Shown here: in pieces, positions 35,538 through 45,155 of the stretch
Layout: each line of letters begins with the position of its first letter
How positions within the stretch are numbered: position 1 is the first letter of the stretch
DNA from: Brucella tritici
Lineage (GTDB): Bacteria; Pseudomonadota; Alphaproteobacteria; Rhizobiales; Rhizobiaceae
DNA: 64,000 bases
NCBI RefSeq assembly: GCF_008932295.1
Contig: NZ_WBWA01000003.1
Coordinates: forward strand, 248,001 to 312,000
Reading direction: 5' to 3'
Program-made: the position numbers and the translations under genes
The notes under the pieces: model-generated
Database searches by the model: none
Told to the model about the DNA's origin: nothing
Seen by the model: the letters and a program-made list of their open reading frames with translations, nothing else

Positions 35538-36632
35538 TTATGCAGTCAGTTCGCGCCGGGCCCAGTCTTTGGTGTCCCGGTCGCGCAGTGCGGCGATGTT
35601 CGCGACACCTTCGCGTTTTACAGCGGCTGAAAGGCCACGAACGATTTCAGCAGGCAAGTTCGGGCCACGATAGATCAGTCCCGTATAAAGCTGGACGAGA
35701 TCGGCGCCTGCCTTGATCTTGGTCAGAGCCGCCTCGGCGCTATCCACGCCGCCGACACCAATCAGCGGCATGTCAGGGCCGACGCGCTCGCGCATGCGGG
35801 CAAGGACGATGGTGGAGCGGTCGAAAATCGGTGCGCCGGAAAGCCCACCTGTTTCATCGCGGTTGACGGCGCTTTTCAATCCGGCACGTGAAAGCGTCGT
35901 ATTGGATACGATGATGCCGTCCAGCTTCTGTTCGGTTGCCTCAGCCGCGATATCGTCCAGTTCTTCGTCTGCAAGATCGGGCGCGATCTTGAGGAAAACA
36001 GGACGCTTCAGCGTGCACATCTTGCCTTCTTCGTTTCGGGCTTCCAGTACACGGCTCAACAATTCGCGCAAGCTGTCGCGAGCCTGAAGATTGCGCAGAC
36101 CCGGCGTGTTGGGCGAAGAGATGTTGACCGTGAAATAACGCGCCAGTTGATAGAAGCGACGGATACCGGCGACATAATCGGCAATGCGGTCTTCGGCATC
36201 CTTGTTGGCGCCGATATTGACACCGACGATCCCGCTCTTGCCTGCACGTTGCGACAGGCGTTTAAACGCTGCGTCATGGCCTTCATTGTTGAAGCCAAGG
36301 CGATTGATAACCGCTCTATCTTCCACAAGGCGGAAAATGCGCGGGCGCGGATTGCCACTTTGAGGGCGGGGAGTGATAGTGCCGATTTCGGTGAAACCGA
36401 AGCCGAGTTTCAATAGCGCATCGGGCACTTCAGCATTCTTGTCATAACCCGCTGCCATGCCGAGCGGATTTGGAAACTGCAGTCCCGCAACCTTGACGGA
36501 AAGAGCTGGATCGTTTGGCGCACCGCAGGTAACGAGGCCCGTCTTCAGGCCTGCGATGGAAAGGCCATGCGCCTGTTCCGCATCGAAGGCAAAAAGGGCG
36601 CGTCGCCCGAGAGTTTCAAAAAGCCCGCTCAT
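35538..36632 (-). CDS. pyrD: Dihydroorotate dehydrogenase (quinone), class 2
   Basis: Membrane-associated FMN enzyme of pyrimidine synthesis, 364 aa. N-terminal helix for quinone access (ALFAFDAEQAHGLSIAGL). FMN region NPLGMAAGYDKNAEV; INRLGFNNEG; TVNISSPNTPGLR with the catalytic Ser environment; VSNTTLSR; GVGGVDSAEAALTKIKAGAD. Class 2 by length and N-terminal extension. It shares one base with the stop of the upstream DUF952 gene. Confidence 0.96.
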   Translation of the reverse strand: MSGLFETLGRRALFAFDAEQAHGLSIAGLKTGLVTCGAPNDPALSVKVAGLQFPNPLGMAAGYDKNAEVPDALLKLGFGFTEIGTITPRPQSGNPRPRIFRLVEDRAVINRLGFNNEGHDAAFKRLSQRAGKSGIVGVNIGANKDAEDRIADYVAGIRRFYQLARYFTVNISSPNTPGLRNLQARDSLRELLSRVLEARNEEGKMCTLKRPVFLKIAPDLADEELDDIAAEATEQKLDGIIVSNTTLSRAGLKSAVNRDETGGLSGAPIFDRSTIVLARMRERVGPDMPLIGVGGVDSAEAALTKIKAGADLVQLYTGLIYRGPNLPAEIVRGLSAAVKREGVANIAALRDRDTKDWARRELTA

Positions 36633-36982
36633 TAATCTTCCAGCTCCGGAAAAATGTGAAGACCATCATCGCCCAGTGGCAAGGGTTCAGCCTTTAAAAC
36701 CGCTGCAAGCGGCAGCTCGCCGTAAAGATGAGGAAACAGGGCCCCGCCGCGTGAAACTTCAAACTTCAATGCTGCGCCAAGCGCGGAAGCATTCACACTG
36801 ATCAGAAGCAAATCCTGCTGGCTCGCAAAATGCCTGGCTGCCGTTTCCCGCACCTGTGTTGCGGTAGAGAAATGGATATAGCCATCGGCAATATCAACCG
36901 GAGCCCCGGTAAAACTACCAGCCTGTTCTGCTTGTGCCCAAAGGTCGCGTGGAGCGATCTTATAGATGATCTTATTGGTCAT
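36632..36982 (-). CDS. DUF952 domain protein
   Basis: A 116 aa soluble protein. ADGYIHFSTATQVRETAARHF is the DUF952 signature, and RGGALFPHLYGELPL the second conserved block. Function unknown. The start overlaps nothing upstream; the stop overlaps the pyrD start by one base, so the two are co-translated. Confidence 0.93.
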   Translation of the reverse strand: MTNKIIYKIAPRDLWAQAEQAGSFTGAPVDIADGYIHFSTATQVRETAARHFASQQDLLLISVNASALGAALKFEVSRGGALFPHLYGELPLAAVLKAEPLPLGDDGLHIFPELED

Positions 36983-37096
36983 GGCTGCTCTCTAGACCGA
37001 AATTCTTCGGAAATCAAAGTCCCGCATGTTCGATTTTCGTCGTAAACGTCCCATATGATGGGGACATCTCAAAGAGAAGCTGAAGGGAATTGCATA

Positions 37097-37555
37097 ATGT
37101 TGAACAGAAAGACACTGATGGTTCGTAATCTGGCTGCTGTTGCTCTTCTCGGTTCAGCGCTTGCCCCGGCTAATGCGCTTGCGCAGGAAAACGGGCGCTA
37201 TCGGCTGGAAGGCACCGAGACAGGCTATGTCCGTCTGGACACACGAACCGGAGCACTCTCGACCTGCACGGAACAGCAGGGACAGCTCATCTGCAAGATG
37301 GCGACCGAAGATCGCGAAGCTTATGAGAACGACATTGCCGACTTGCAGGATCGCGTGAAGAAGCTTGAAGACAAGGTTTCTACGCTTGAAGGGAAGGGTG
37401 GAAGTGCCGCTTCGGGCCTCCCGAGCGAACAGGAATTCGAGCAGTCCATGAGCTATATGGAACGCTTCATGCGCCGCTTCATGGATATTGCGAAAAGTTT
37501 CGACAGCGAGCCGGAAAGCCCTGGTGGTGGAGCGACACCTGGTGGTCGGACCTGA
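37097..37555 (+). CDS. Exported coiled-coil protein, unknown function
   Basis: A 152 aa protein with a signal peptide (LAAVALLGSALAPANALA then QENGRYRLE). The start is the ATG before LNRKTLMVRN with AGGGAA eight bases upstream. A short beta region (GYVRLDTRTGALSTC, QLICKM) is followed by a coiled coil (DIADLQDRVKKLEDKVSTLE) and a Gly/Pro-rich tail. Two Cys may form a disulfide. Conserved in rhizobiales; likely periplasmic. Confidence 0.8.
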   Translation: MLNRKTLMVRNLAAVALLGSALAPANALAQENGRYRLEGTETGYVRLDTRTGALSTCTEQQGQLICKMATEDREAYENDIADLQDRVKKLEDKVSTLEGKGGSAASGLPSEQEFEQSMSYMERFMRRFMDIAKSFDSEPESPGGGATPGGRT

Positions 37556-37565
37556 CGATAAAGAA

Positions 37566-37589
37566 AAAAGGCGCCACGCGGCGCCTTTT
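37566..37589 (+). terminator. Intrinsic terminator after coiled-coil protein gene
   Basis: A perfect AAAAGGCGCC/GGCGCCTTTT stem with a four-base loop. The A-run before and T-run after allow use on both strands. Confidence 0.9.
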
Positions 37590-37591
37590 CA

Positions 37592-37676
37592 TTAGAGCAT
37601 TTCCAGCAAAAGTATGAAGCGATTTTGCGTAGGATAGTGCATAAAAACAAGCAGATAGAGCGGAATAGCGAGCGAA
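37592..37676. repeat. Intergenic palindromic repeat (RIME-like)
   Basis: Starts TTAGAGCATTTCCAGC and runs into the pip 3' side. It shares pattern with the element at 60899 (ATTTCCAGCAAA...GCG). Resembles a common rhizobial repeat, by memory only. Confidence 0.55.
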
Positions 37677-37693
37677 TGTGAGTGCTTTCGGCT

Positions 37694-38644
37694 CTATTGT
37701 GCGAAACGCTTTGTTGCCTCGATCAATTCATGGGTGATGCCGGGCTCTGTGACGGCATGTCCTGCATCCTCGACGGTTCTGAGATCTGCTTCAGGCCACA
37801 TTTTCCGCAACTGCCATGCGTTGATAAACGGCGTGCAGATATCATAGCGGCCATGGATGATCACGCCGGGAATATGCCGGATGCGATCCACATTGCGCAG
37901 AAGCTGGTCATCGGAATCGAGGAAACCTCGGTTCTGGAAATAGTGGCATTCGATACGCGCAAAGGCGATGGCGTACTGGTCTTCACCGAAGGCATCGACG
38001 CGGGCCGGGTCGGGCAGAAGTGAAATGACCGAGCCTTCCCAACGCGCCCAGCGCCGCGCTGCTTCAAGCTGCACCTGCGGGTCACGATCAGTCAGGCGCT
38101 TGTAATAGGCAGCGATCATGTCGCCGCGCTCGGCTTCGGGTATATGCTCCTGATAAGCCTCGAAATGGTCCGGAAAGAGAATACTTGCGCCGTTGGAATA
38201 CATCCAGTCGACTTCGAAACGACGGATCATGAAGATGCCACGCAGAATAAGCTCAGCCGCGCGATCCGGATGGGATTGCGCATAGGCAAGGCCAAGGGTT
38301 GATCCCCAGGAGCCACCGAAGACCTGCCACTTCTCGATGCCGAGATGCGCGCGGATATGCTCCATATCCGCCACAAGGTCCCATGTCGTGTTTTCACGCA
38401 GTTCTGCATGTGGGGTCGAACGGCCGCATCCGCGCTGGTCGAACAAGATGATACGATAGCGCTCTGGATCATGCAGCCGGCGCATGGTTGGCGTGATGCC
38501 ACCGCCGGGGCCGCCATGGATCATGATGACCGGCTTGCCGTCCGGATTGCCGCATTGCTCGACATGGATTCGATGCAGCGGAGAAACCTGAAGCATCTCT
38601 TCCTTGAACGGTTGGATTTCTGGATAAAGCGTATTGCGCGTCAT
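37694..38644 (-). CDS. pip: Prolyl aminopeptidase (proline iminopeptidase)
   Basis: Alpha/beta-hydrolase removing N-terminal proline, 316 aa. MIHGGPGGGITP (oxyanion loop), FDQRGCGRSTPH, the nucleophile elbow GGSWGSTLGL, IHGRYDICTP with the acid, and AGHAV with the catalytic His. Start at MTRNTLYPEI with AAGG seven bases upstream. No operon partners. Confidence 0.95.
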   Translation of the reverse strand: MTRNTLYPEIQPFKEEMLQVSPLHRIHVEQCGNPDGKPVIMIHGGPGGGITPTMRRLHDPERYRIILFDQRGCGRSTPHAELRENTTWDLVADMEHIRAHLGIEKWQVFGGSWGSTLGLAYAQSHPDRAAELILRGIFMIRRFEVDWMYSNGASILFPDHFEAYQEHIPEAERGDMIAAYYKRLTDRDPQVQLEAARRWARWEGSVISLLPDPARVDAFGEDQYAIAFARIECHYFQNRGFLDSDDQLLRNVDRIRHIPGVIIHGRYDICTPFINAWQLRKMWPEADLRTVEDAGHAVTEPGITHELIEATKRFAQ

Positions 38645-38858
38645 GAAATGCCTTTTTGGTTCCCTTCCATTTGGCTGGTCGGGCCGCTCTTATGTTATTT
38701 TCGACACCCAGCCTAACATACAATGCGGCCAGATGGCGGCAATGCGTATTGTGAAAAGGGGTTAGCAACGTGAATTTTGGTTGCCCGAGCCAAAAAACGG
38801 CATAAAACGGAGTGATTGGCTGATTGGCCTGCACCGCGAGGGGAGGAGACCTGAAACA

Positions 38859-38894
38859 ATGGCGCGCGAGGCACATGCATTTCATCATCGCTGA
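38859..38894 (+). CDS. Possible 11-codon leader ORF overlapping the regulator start
   Basis: A strong binding site (GGGGAGGAG) precedes this ATG by ten bases, not the regulator's own ATG. The frame encodes MAREAHAFHHR and stops 17 bases inside the regulator gene in another frame. It may couple or restrain translation, or the site may simply serve the regulator at long range. Confidence 0.3.
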   Translation: MAREAHAFHHR

Positions 38895-39519
38895 CGATCA
38901 CCCGCTTTTCCGGGGAGCACTGAGGCAGGTCCTTTCAGGACAGTCGAAGAGTGTCGAAATCATCGAAGTCGGCGATTTTGACGCCGTCAAGAAACTGGTC
39001 GGCGAACGAGAAGATATCGATCTTCTGTTGTTGGATTTGACGATGCCAGGCGGAACCGGGCTTTCCGGTCTGGTGACGTTAAAGGCCTTGCAACCGGCGC
39101 TTCCGATCATCATCGTCTCGGCGACGGATGACGCTGCCACGATCCGTCATGCTGTGGAGCTCGGCGCTTCCGGCTTCATCTCGAAATCAGCCAGCATGGA
39201 AACCATTGGCGAGGCTGTACATGCCGTTCTCGCTGGCGATATCTGGACACCTGCCGACATTGAGCTGGATCATCCGCACGACCCTGAAATTGAGGCTCTC
39301 ATTGCGCGACTGCGTACATTGACGCCACAGCAGACGCGTGTGTTGACCATGCTTGCCGAAGGGCTGCTGAACAAGCAGATAGCCTATGAGCTTGGTGTGT
39401 CGGAAGCCACGGTCAAGGCACATGTTTCGGCAGTGCTGCAGAAACTTGGAGTCGACAGCCGCACGCAGGCGGTCATTCTTTTGTCGCGCATCGGCAATGA
39501 TGCGCTGAGCACGGATTAG
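38875..39519 (+). CDS. LuxR/NarL-family response regulator
   Basis: A 214 aa two-component regulator starting at MHFIIADDHPLFRGALRQVL. The receiver has DDH and the phospho-acceptor Asp in LLLLDLTMPGGTG. Lys in FISKSASMETI. The GerE-type HTH is TPQQTRVLTMLAEGLLNKQI, then ELGVSEATVKAHVSAVLQKL. It faces the SLC5 hybrid kinase gene tail to tail (11 bp gap). The pairing resembles CrbS-CrbR or MxtR-ErdR, which control acetate use; that is inference from architecture. Confidence 0.9.
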   Translation: MHFIIADDHPLFRGALRQVLSGQSKSVEIIEVGDFDAVKKLVGEREDIDLLLLDLTMPGGTGLSGLVTLKALQPALPIIIVSATDDAATIRHAVELGASGFISKSASMETIGEAVHAVLAGDIWTPADIELDHPHDPEIEALIARLRTLTPQQTRVLTMLAEGLLNKQIAYELGVSEATVKAHVSAVLQKLGVDSRTQAVILLSRIGNDALSTD

Positions 39520-39530
39520 ATATTGCCCTG

Positions 39531-42500
39531 TTACTGAGCGGCATTCTGCGCCGATGCATTGTCCTGTCGCGCATGATGAAAATGCGACAACAGTGAACGC
39601 AATGCAGCAGGCCGCAGCGGCTTGTGCAGAACCGTGACATTTTCATCCTCAGCGCGCTGGCGGACTTCCTTGGAGCGATCGGCTGTCAGCAGAATGGCCG
39701 GTATTTCCACCTGAAACGTCTCGCGCGCAAAGCCGATCATATCGAGACCGTTTTCGTTCAGCAGATGGTAATCCGCGACGATCACATCGGGCGGCGTGGA
39801 GTGATCAGCGCAATAGTTCTTCAGCGCTGTTCCACTGCGTAACGTCGTTATATGGCATCCCCACCCGCCAAGCAGCGTTTCCATTCCGGACAGGATGCTG
39901 GCATCATTGTCGATGCAAAGAACATCGAGGCCTGTCAGTTCGAGTGTGCGCTGCAGGCCACGGCGGCCCTTCACTTCATTGGCGGGCACTTTCTCCTGCG
40001 AAACAGGAATGCGCAGGGTGAACATGGTTCCCTTCTCGGGCGTTGAAGACAGGGATAGCGGCAGCGACAACAGCCTTGCAATCCGGTCGACAATGGAAAG
40101 GCCAAGGCCAAGCCCTTCCGCTTCCCGCATCCCCTCATCCAGCCGCGTGAACTCCCGGAAGACAAGTCTCAGTTTTTGCGGAGGAATGCCGATGCCGGTA
40201 TCGAGCACCTGCAACTCCACAAAGGAGCCGCGGCGCCGGACGCCCAGCAAAATGCCACCCTTGCGGCTATATTTGATCGAATTGGAAACGAGGTTCTGGA
40301 TCAGGCGCCGCAGCATGTTGCGGTCCGTTTTGACAACAATGCTTGACGGCACAAGGCGCAACCTCAGCCCTTTGGCAGATGCAAGAGGTGTAAAGTCGGT
40401 GGCAATCTGGCTCATCAGCTTGTCGAGGCGAAACACCGAGACGTCGGGCTTGAGCGATCCCGTATCCAGTCGGGAAATATCCAGCACCATACCCAGAATG
40501 GCTTCCACGGCCTCCAGCGAGGAATCGATATTGCGCGCGAATTCGCTGGTTTCGGAGCGTCCGAGTTTTTCGGCAAGTGCGGTACTGTACAACCGCGCTG
40601 CGTTAAGCGGTTGCAGAATGTCATGACCGGCGGCCGCCAGAAATCGCGTCTTCCCCTGATTGGCTTCTTCCGCTGCGGCTTGCGCCTTGGCGAGCTGTTG
40701 ATTGACGCGGGTCAGTTCTGCCGTGCGATCCGCCACGCGCTGCTCCAGCATCTCTGCTGCCTTCTGGCGCGTGACATCGGCTTCGACCGCAGCGGTAATA
40801 TCGGTATATGTCGCCACAATTCCACCGTCCGGCATCGGATTGGATTGAATTTCCAGTACCTTGCCAGTCGATTTCATATTGATGCGCCATGGCTGGCGCA
40901 CGGTCGCTAGCGAGCGGATGACACCATTCTGGGCGCTGAAGGATATATCGCCGCGACGGTGCAACTGTTCCACGATTTCCGAAACCGGTATTCCGACCTG
41001 CATGACTTCATCTGGAAGATCAAAAAGCTTGCGGAATTGCCGGTTCCAGAAAGTCAGCCTCAGATCCTTGTCGAGAACGGTAATACCCTGTTCCATCTGA
41101 TCAAGGGCCGTTTGCAGCAGGTTGCGATTTTGCTGCAAGGCGGTCGAAGCGTCATCGAGCAGCTGTCGCGCGTCGCGCCCGGAAGCATCATTCTTCTGCA
41201 ACAGCAGCGATAGAACCAGCCGTGCAGATGCGGAGCCGACCGCAGTGCCGAGGAGCTGCTCTGCATGGCGGATCAGCGGTGTATCAACAGTCATGCCCGG
41301 ATCGAGACGCCGTTGTTCCCTTCCTTCAAAACGAAGAAAGGCGCGCTCGACGCGTTCAGCACCGAGATAGCGCGCCATGGTGGCCTTCAGTTCGGCAACG
41401 GTGACGGTGGTCCGGAAGCGCTTGAGTGTCGGTGTGCCGATGAAATAACGCGGCAGGAAGATACTGGCCTGAATGCGTTCGAGCGGCGTCGAGGCGCGTG
41501 AAAGGGAACCGAGGATGTAGAAGAGCGTGTTGGCCGCAAGGCTCCACAACACGCCATTGGTCAACGGGAGCGCATTGGTTCCGAAAAGCGCTTCTGGCCG
41601 CAGCGCCGTAAAGCCAAGAAAGCCGTCGCGCAGAATGGCGGCATTTTCTGGCGCCATCGTTGGCAGCAATAGTGTGTAAGCCCAGACAAGGAATCCGGCT
41701 GATAGTCCCAGCATGGCACCGCGTCCATTCGCATTGCGCCAGAACAGCCCGCCGATGAAGGCGGGCACGAATTGCGCAATTGCGGCAAAGGACACGAAGC
41801 CGATCGAAGCCAGATGGATATTGTTGGAGGTAAAGCGATAATAGGCGAATGCTAATGCAAGAATACCGATAATGGTGAGACGGCGCGTGTTCAAAATGAC
41901 CTTGGTGAGGTCGCGCTGTTCTGCGGCGTGTTGTTTCGCGAGACGCCGGATGAAGAGCGGCAACACCAGATGGTTGGAAATCATGATCGAAAGCGCAACA
42001 CAGGCGACAATGACCATTGCGGTTGCTGCCGACAATCCGCCGAGAAACGCCACCAGTGCGAGCCAATGGGCACCCGCTGCCAGCGGCAGTGCCAGAACGT
42101 ACAAATCTCCGCTGACATTGCCTCCGAGCGTCATCACCCCGATCAGGGCAATGGGAAATACGAAGATATTGATGAGGACCAGATAAAGCGGGAAGAGCCA
42201 GGAGGCTGTTCGCAGTTCTTTTTCACTCCGGCTTTCCACTACCGTCACATGGAACTGTCGCGGCAGCATGATGATGGCGGCAGCACTCAATGCGCTCTGC
42301 ACGATCCATGTGCCAATGGATGTCTGGTAATGAAATGCCTCCAGCGCCTCCGGCGATTGGGATATCTGATTGATGAGCTGCGACGGGGTGCCGAACAGGA
42401 AGAAGGTGCAGGCAAAGCCAACGGTCAGGAAGGCACAAAGCTTGATGACGGATTCCAGAGCCACAGCCAGAATAAGGCCATTCTGGTGTTCTGTGGCGTC

Positions 42501-43046
42501 GGTGTGGCGCGTACCGAACAGGATCGCAAAGACAGCCAGCACAGCCGCGACGGGGAGGGAGATGTCGCCGAATATGAATACTGACGGGTCGACGGCTGAT
42601 CCGTAATGCTCCATGACAAGCCCGACGCTGCCGGAAACGGCTTTGAGCTGTAGCGCGATATAGGGGATCGAACCGACGGCTGCGATGCAGGTCGCAAGAG
42701 AGGCTACACCGAAGCTTTTGCCGTAACGGGCAGCAAGAAAGTCGGCGATTGAGGTGATATGTTCGGATTTTGCCAGTCGCACGATATGCCGCAGCAACCG
42801 GTTGCCGAGCGTAAAGACCAGAATGGGGCCGATATAGATTCCAAGGAATTCAAGGCCGCGCTGAGCCGATAGGCCGACCGAGCCGAAGAACGTCCATGAC
42901 GTGCAGTAAACAGCCAGACTGAGCGCGTAGATGTAAGGGCGCGGGGCACTGTTCCAGCGCGAGGTGCGCCGGTCACCGATGCTGGCTACCGCAAAGAGCA
43001 GCAGCAGATATAAAAAGGCGGCGCCAATAATACCCCAGCCCTGCAT
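39531..43046 (-). CDS. SLC5-fused hybrid sensor histidine kinase (CrbS/MxtR-like)
   Basis: A very large membrane sensor, about 1171 aa. Residues 1-490 form a sodium/solute symporter-like (SLC5) region with 13 or so helices; then a linker, a PAS domain (ITVLDKDLRLTFWNRQFRKL), a coiled coil, HisKA with His in FLAAAGHDILQPLNAARL, HATPase (NLVSNSIKYSRKGG; DTGIGIPPQKL; EAEGLGLGLSIVDRI), and a C-terminal receiver with Asp in VIVADYHLLNENGLD. ATG 43046 is preferred (GGAGTGAGG 12 bases upstream); a GTG at 43091 is possible. CrbS senses acetate metabolism in Vibrio and Pseudomonas; the match here is by domain order. Confidence 0.92.
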   Translation of the reverse strand: MQGWGIIGAAFLYLLLLFAVASIGDRRTSRWNSAPRPYIYALSLAVYCTSWTFFGSVGLSAQRGLEFLGIYIGPILVFTLGNRLLRHIVRLAKSEHITSIADFLAARYGKSFGVASLATCIAAVGSIPYIALQLKAVSGSVGLVMEHYGSAVDPSVFIFGDISLPVAAVLAVFAILFGTRHTDATEHQNGLILAVALESVIKLCAFLTVGFACTFFLFGTPSQLINQISQSPEALEAFHYQTSIGTWIVQSALSAAAIIMLPRQFHVTVVESRSEKELRTASWLFPLYLVLINIFVFPIALIGVMTLGGNVSGDLYVLALPLAAGAHWLALVAFLGGLSAATAMVIVACVALSIMISNHLVLPLFIRRLAKQHAAEQRDLTKVILNTRRLTIIGILALAFAYYRFTSNNIHLASIGFVSFAAIAQFVPAFIGGLFWRNANGRGAMLGLSAGFLVWAYTLLLPTMAPENAAILRDGFLGFTALRPEALFGTNALPLTNGVLWSLAANTLFYILGSLSRASTPLERIQASIFLPRYFIGTPTLKRFRTTVTVAELKATMARYLGAERVERAFLRFEGREQRRLDPGMTVDTPLIRHAEQLLGTAVGSASARLVLSLLLQKNDASGRDARQLLDDASTALQQNRNLLQTALDQMEQGITVLDKDLRLTFWNRQFRKLFDLPDEVMQVGIPVSEIVEQLHRRGDISFSAQNGVIRSLATVRQPWRINMKSTGKVLEIQSNPMPDGGIVATYTDITAAVEADVTRQKAAEMLEQRVADRTAELTRVNQQLAKAQAAAEEANQGKTRFLAAAGHDILQPLNAARLYSTALAEKLGRSETSEFARNIDSSLEAVEAILGMVLDISRLDTGSLKPDVSVFRLDKLMSQIATDFTPLASAKGLRLRLVPSSIVVKTDRNMLRRLIQNLVSNSIKYSRKGGILLGVRRRGSFVELQVLDTGIGIPPQKLRLVFREFTRLDEGMREAEGLGLGLSIVDRIARLLSLPLSLSSTPEKGTMFTLRIPVSQEKVPANEVKGRRGLQRTLELTGLDVLCIDNDASILSGMETLLGGWGCHITTLRSGTALKNYCADHSTPPDVIVADYHLLNENGLDMIGFARETFQVEIPAILLTADRSKEVRQRAEDENVTVLHKPLRPAALRSLLSHFHHARQDNASAQNAAQ

Positions 43047-43369
43047 AACCGGCTTATTCCTCACTCCTTGACTATGATTTGACGCAAGCACTTTCGGTGT
43101 GTTCGCGCAAGATTATTGATGAAAAACAGTGCATTTTAGCGACTTCATCTTTTCTTTGGTAATTTTCGCCTACACACTAGAAGTGTGATCCTGAAAAAAG
43201 TGCAGGTCATTTTTCAGGACACATCTAAACGGCAAAACGCTTTTCAGTTTCGTTTTCGGAAAGTCGGTTTGCCATTCACTGCCAGTTTATCTGGTGCCCA
43301 GGTTGATTTGGCGAACGCCACCGCAGCAGGACGGCCCCAACGGTCCGCGTTCGTGAGGGAGACAGGCTT
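43047..43369. other. Intergenic region before mscL with hairpins
   Basis: No gene is seen in 323 bp. Two inverted repeats are present: CACAC/GTGTG (43173-43187) and a clear CCTGAAAAA/TTTTTCAGG (43190-43218). Promoters for the divergent kinase and mscL genes must lie here. Confidence 0.45.
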
Positions 43370-43783
43370 ATGCTAAAAGAATTCAAGGAATTCGCCCTGA
43401 AGGGCAATATGGTCGATCTGGCCATCGGTGTCATCATCGGCGGGGCGTTCGGCGGCCTTGTCAATTCCATCGTCAACGATATCATCATGCCGATCATCGG
43501 TCTGATCACTGGCGGTATCGACTTTTCGAACATGTTCATTCAGCTGGCAGGTGAACCCAGGGCCACGCTGGCGGCGGCCCGTGATGCCGGTGCGACCATT
43601 GCTTACGGTAACTTCATCACGCTTCTCATCAACTTCCTGATCATCGCATGGGTATTGTTCCTCGTGGTAAAGGGGATGAACCGCATGAAGAAGAAGGAAG
43701 AGGCGAAGCCGGAACCGGAAGCACCGCGCGAAGAGGTCTTGTTGACCGAAATCCGCGATCTTCTGGCAAAGCAGAAAGCCTGA
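43370..43783 (+). CDS. mscL: Large-conductance mechanosensitive channel
   Basis: Osmotic safety valve of the inner membrane, homopentamer, 137 aa. N-terminal amphipathic helix [14 protein letters not shown]1 [20 protein letters not shown] with the gate, TM2 [20 protein letters not shown], and the C-terminal cytoplasmic helix [17 protein letters not shown]. Normal length. GAGGGAG before the ATG. A good terminator follows. Confidence 0.97.
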   Translation: MLKEFKEFALKGNMVDLAIGVIIGGAFGGLVNSIVNDIIMPIIGLITGGIDFSNMFIQLAGEPRATLAAARDAGATIAYGNFITLLINFLIIAWVLFLVVKGMNRMKKKEEAKPEPEAPREEVLLTEIRDLLAKQKA

Positions 43784-43803
43784 TCGGTTCAGAACGGGTC
43801 AGT

Positions 43804-43835
43804 GAAAACGGGGCTTTATGGCCCCGTTTTCTTTT
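43804..43835 (+). terminator. Intrinsic terminator after mscL
   Basis: GAAAACGGGGC/GCCCCGTTTTC stem with a TTTATG loop and trailing T-run. Confidence 0.92.
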
Positions 43836-43939
43836 GATCCATAAATACGCTTGATCGGACCATCACAAAAAGCCGCGTGATTTCGCTAACAGGCCTTGAT
43901 AAGCACGAAATCAAAATCGAAATTCAATGCGGGGAAATC

Positions 43940-45106
43940 ATGACGCTCATAGCCAATCTTCGTCGGGAAGCAGCTCAATCACCGGAAAGCGGGATCGTGG
44001 CGGTCGCCAATCACGGGCGCGGGCGCGAAGGGCTTATTCCGCTTTGGGTCGGCGAGGGCGATCTTTCGACGCCCGATTTCATCCGCGCTGCGGCTCAAAG
44101 AGGTATTTCTGACGGCGAGACCTTCTATACCTGGCAGGCTGGCATCCCGGAGCTGCGGGAGGCGCTGGCTCGCTATCACGCGCGTCATTTCCCGCTGACC
44201 CTGAAACCGGAGAACTTCTATGTCACCGGTTCCGGTATGCACGCCATCGAAATGGCGCTGACCGCAACCGTTGGATCGGGTGAAGAAGCGATTTATCTTT
44301 CCCCGGCCTGGCCCAATTTTGTTGGCGCAGCGGGACTGGCAGGCGCTGTTCCGGTTCCGGTCGAGCTGGAATTCGGTGCCAATGGCTGGATGCTTGATCC
44401 CGAGAAGATCGCAGCCGCCGTCACGCCGCGCACGAAAGCACTTTTTATCAATACGCCATCCAATCCAACTGGTTGGACGGCGGACCGCGAGACATTGCAA
44501 TTCATCCTTGATCTTGCGCGCAAGCATGGTCTCTGGATTATCGCCGACGAGATTTATACCCATTTCTATTACGGTGGCGGTCGCGCTCCGTCCTTCATGG
44601 ATATTATGGAGCCGGATGATCACATCATCTTCGTCAACTCGTTTTCCAAGAACTGGGCGATGACGGGCTGGCGCGTCGGCTGGATGACAGTGCACCCGTC
44701 GCTGGGGCCGGTCATCGAGAATCTGATTCAATATTCGAATTCCGGTGTCGCACAGTTCATGCAGCGTGGTGCCGTTACGGCTCTCGATGAAGGCGATACC
44801 TTTATTTCGATGCAGGTTGAACGGGCGCGTTCCACGCGCGACAACCTGTGCGCGGCGCTGTTATCGACCGGTAAAGTTCGCCTGACGCCGCCACAAGGAG
44901 CGTTTTATCTTTTCTTCGGCGTGGATGGTGTCCGGGATTCTGTCAAGGCAGCAATCGATATGGTGGACAATGCGAATGTCGGCCTGGCGCCTGGCAGTGC
45001 TTTTGGCCTCGGGGGCGAAGGCTTCTTCCGCCTTTGTTTCTGCCGTGATCCGGAACAGGTGGACAAAGCCGCAAGACGGCTCGTGCGCTGGATCGAAAAG
45101 CTCTGA
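43940..45106 (+). CDS. Class I/II PLP-dependent aminotransferase
   Basis: Fold-type I aminotransferase, 388 aa. Start at MTLIANLRREAAQSPESG with GGGGA four bases upstream; an in-frame ATG 21 codons earlier has poor support. Seen: NTPSNPTGWTADRE (Asn binding PLP), ADEIYTHFYY, and Schiff-base Lys in NSFSKNWAMTGWRVGW. Resembles aspartate/valine-type aminotransferases; substrate not clear from sequence. Followed by a terminator and convergent to hemA. Confidence 0.9.
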   Translation: MTLIANLRREAAQSPESGIVAVANHGRGREGLIPLWVGEGDLSTPDFIRAAAQRGISDGETFYTWQAGIPELREALARYHARHFPLTLKPENFYVTGSGMHAIEMALTATVGSGEEAIYLSPAWPNFVGAAGLAGAVPVPVELEFGANGWMLDPEKIAAAVTPRTKALFINTPSNPTGWTADRETLQFILDLARKHGLWIIADEIYTHFYYGGGRAPSFMDIMEPDDHIIFVNSFSKNWAMTGWRVGWMTVHPSLGPVIENLIQYSNSGVAQFMQRGAVTALDEGDTFISMQVERARSTRDNLCAALLSTGKVRLTPPQGAFYLFFGVDGVRDSVKAAIDMVDNANVGLAPGSAFGLGGEGFFRLCFCRDPEQVDKAARRLVRWIEKL

Positions 45107-45137
45107 AAAAAAGGCCGCTTGAAGCGGCCTTCTTATT
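45106..45137. terminator. Bidirectional terminator between aminotransferase and hemA
   Basis: AAAAAAAGGCCGCTT and AAGCGGCCTTCTTATTT form a stem with A- and T-rich flanks, usable from both sides. Confidence 0.9.
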
Positions 45138-45155
45138 TGAAAATTCTAGAAATTG

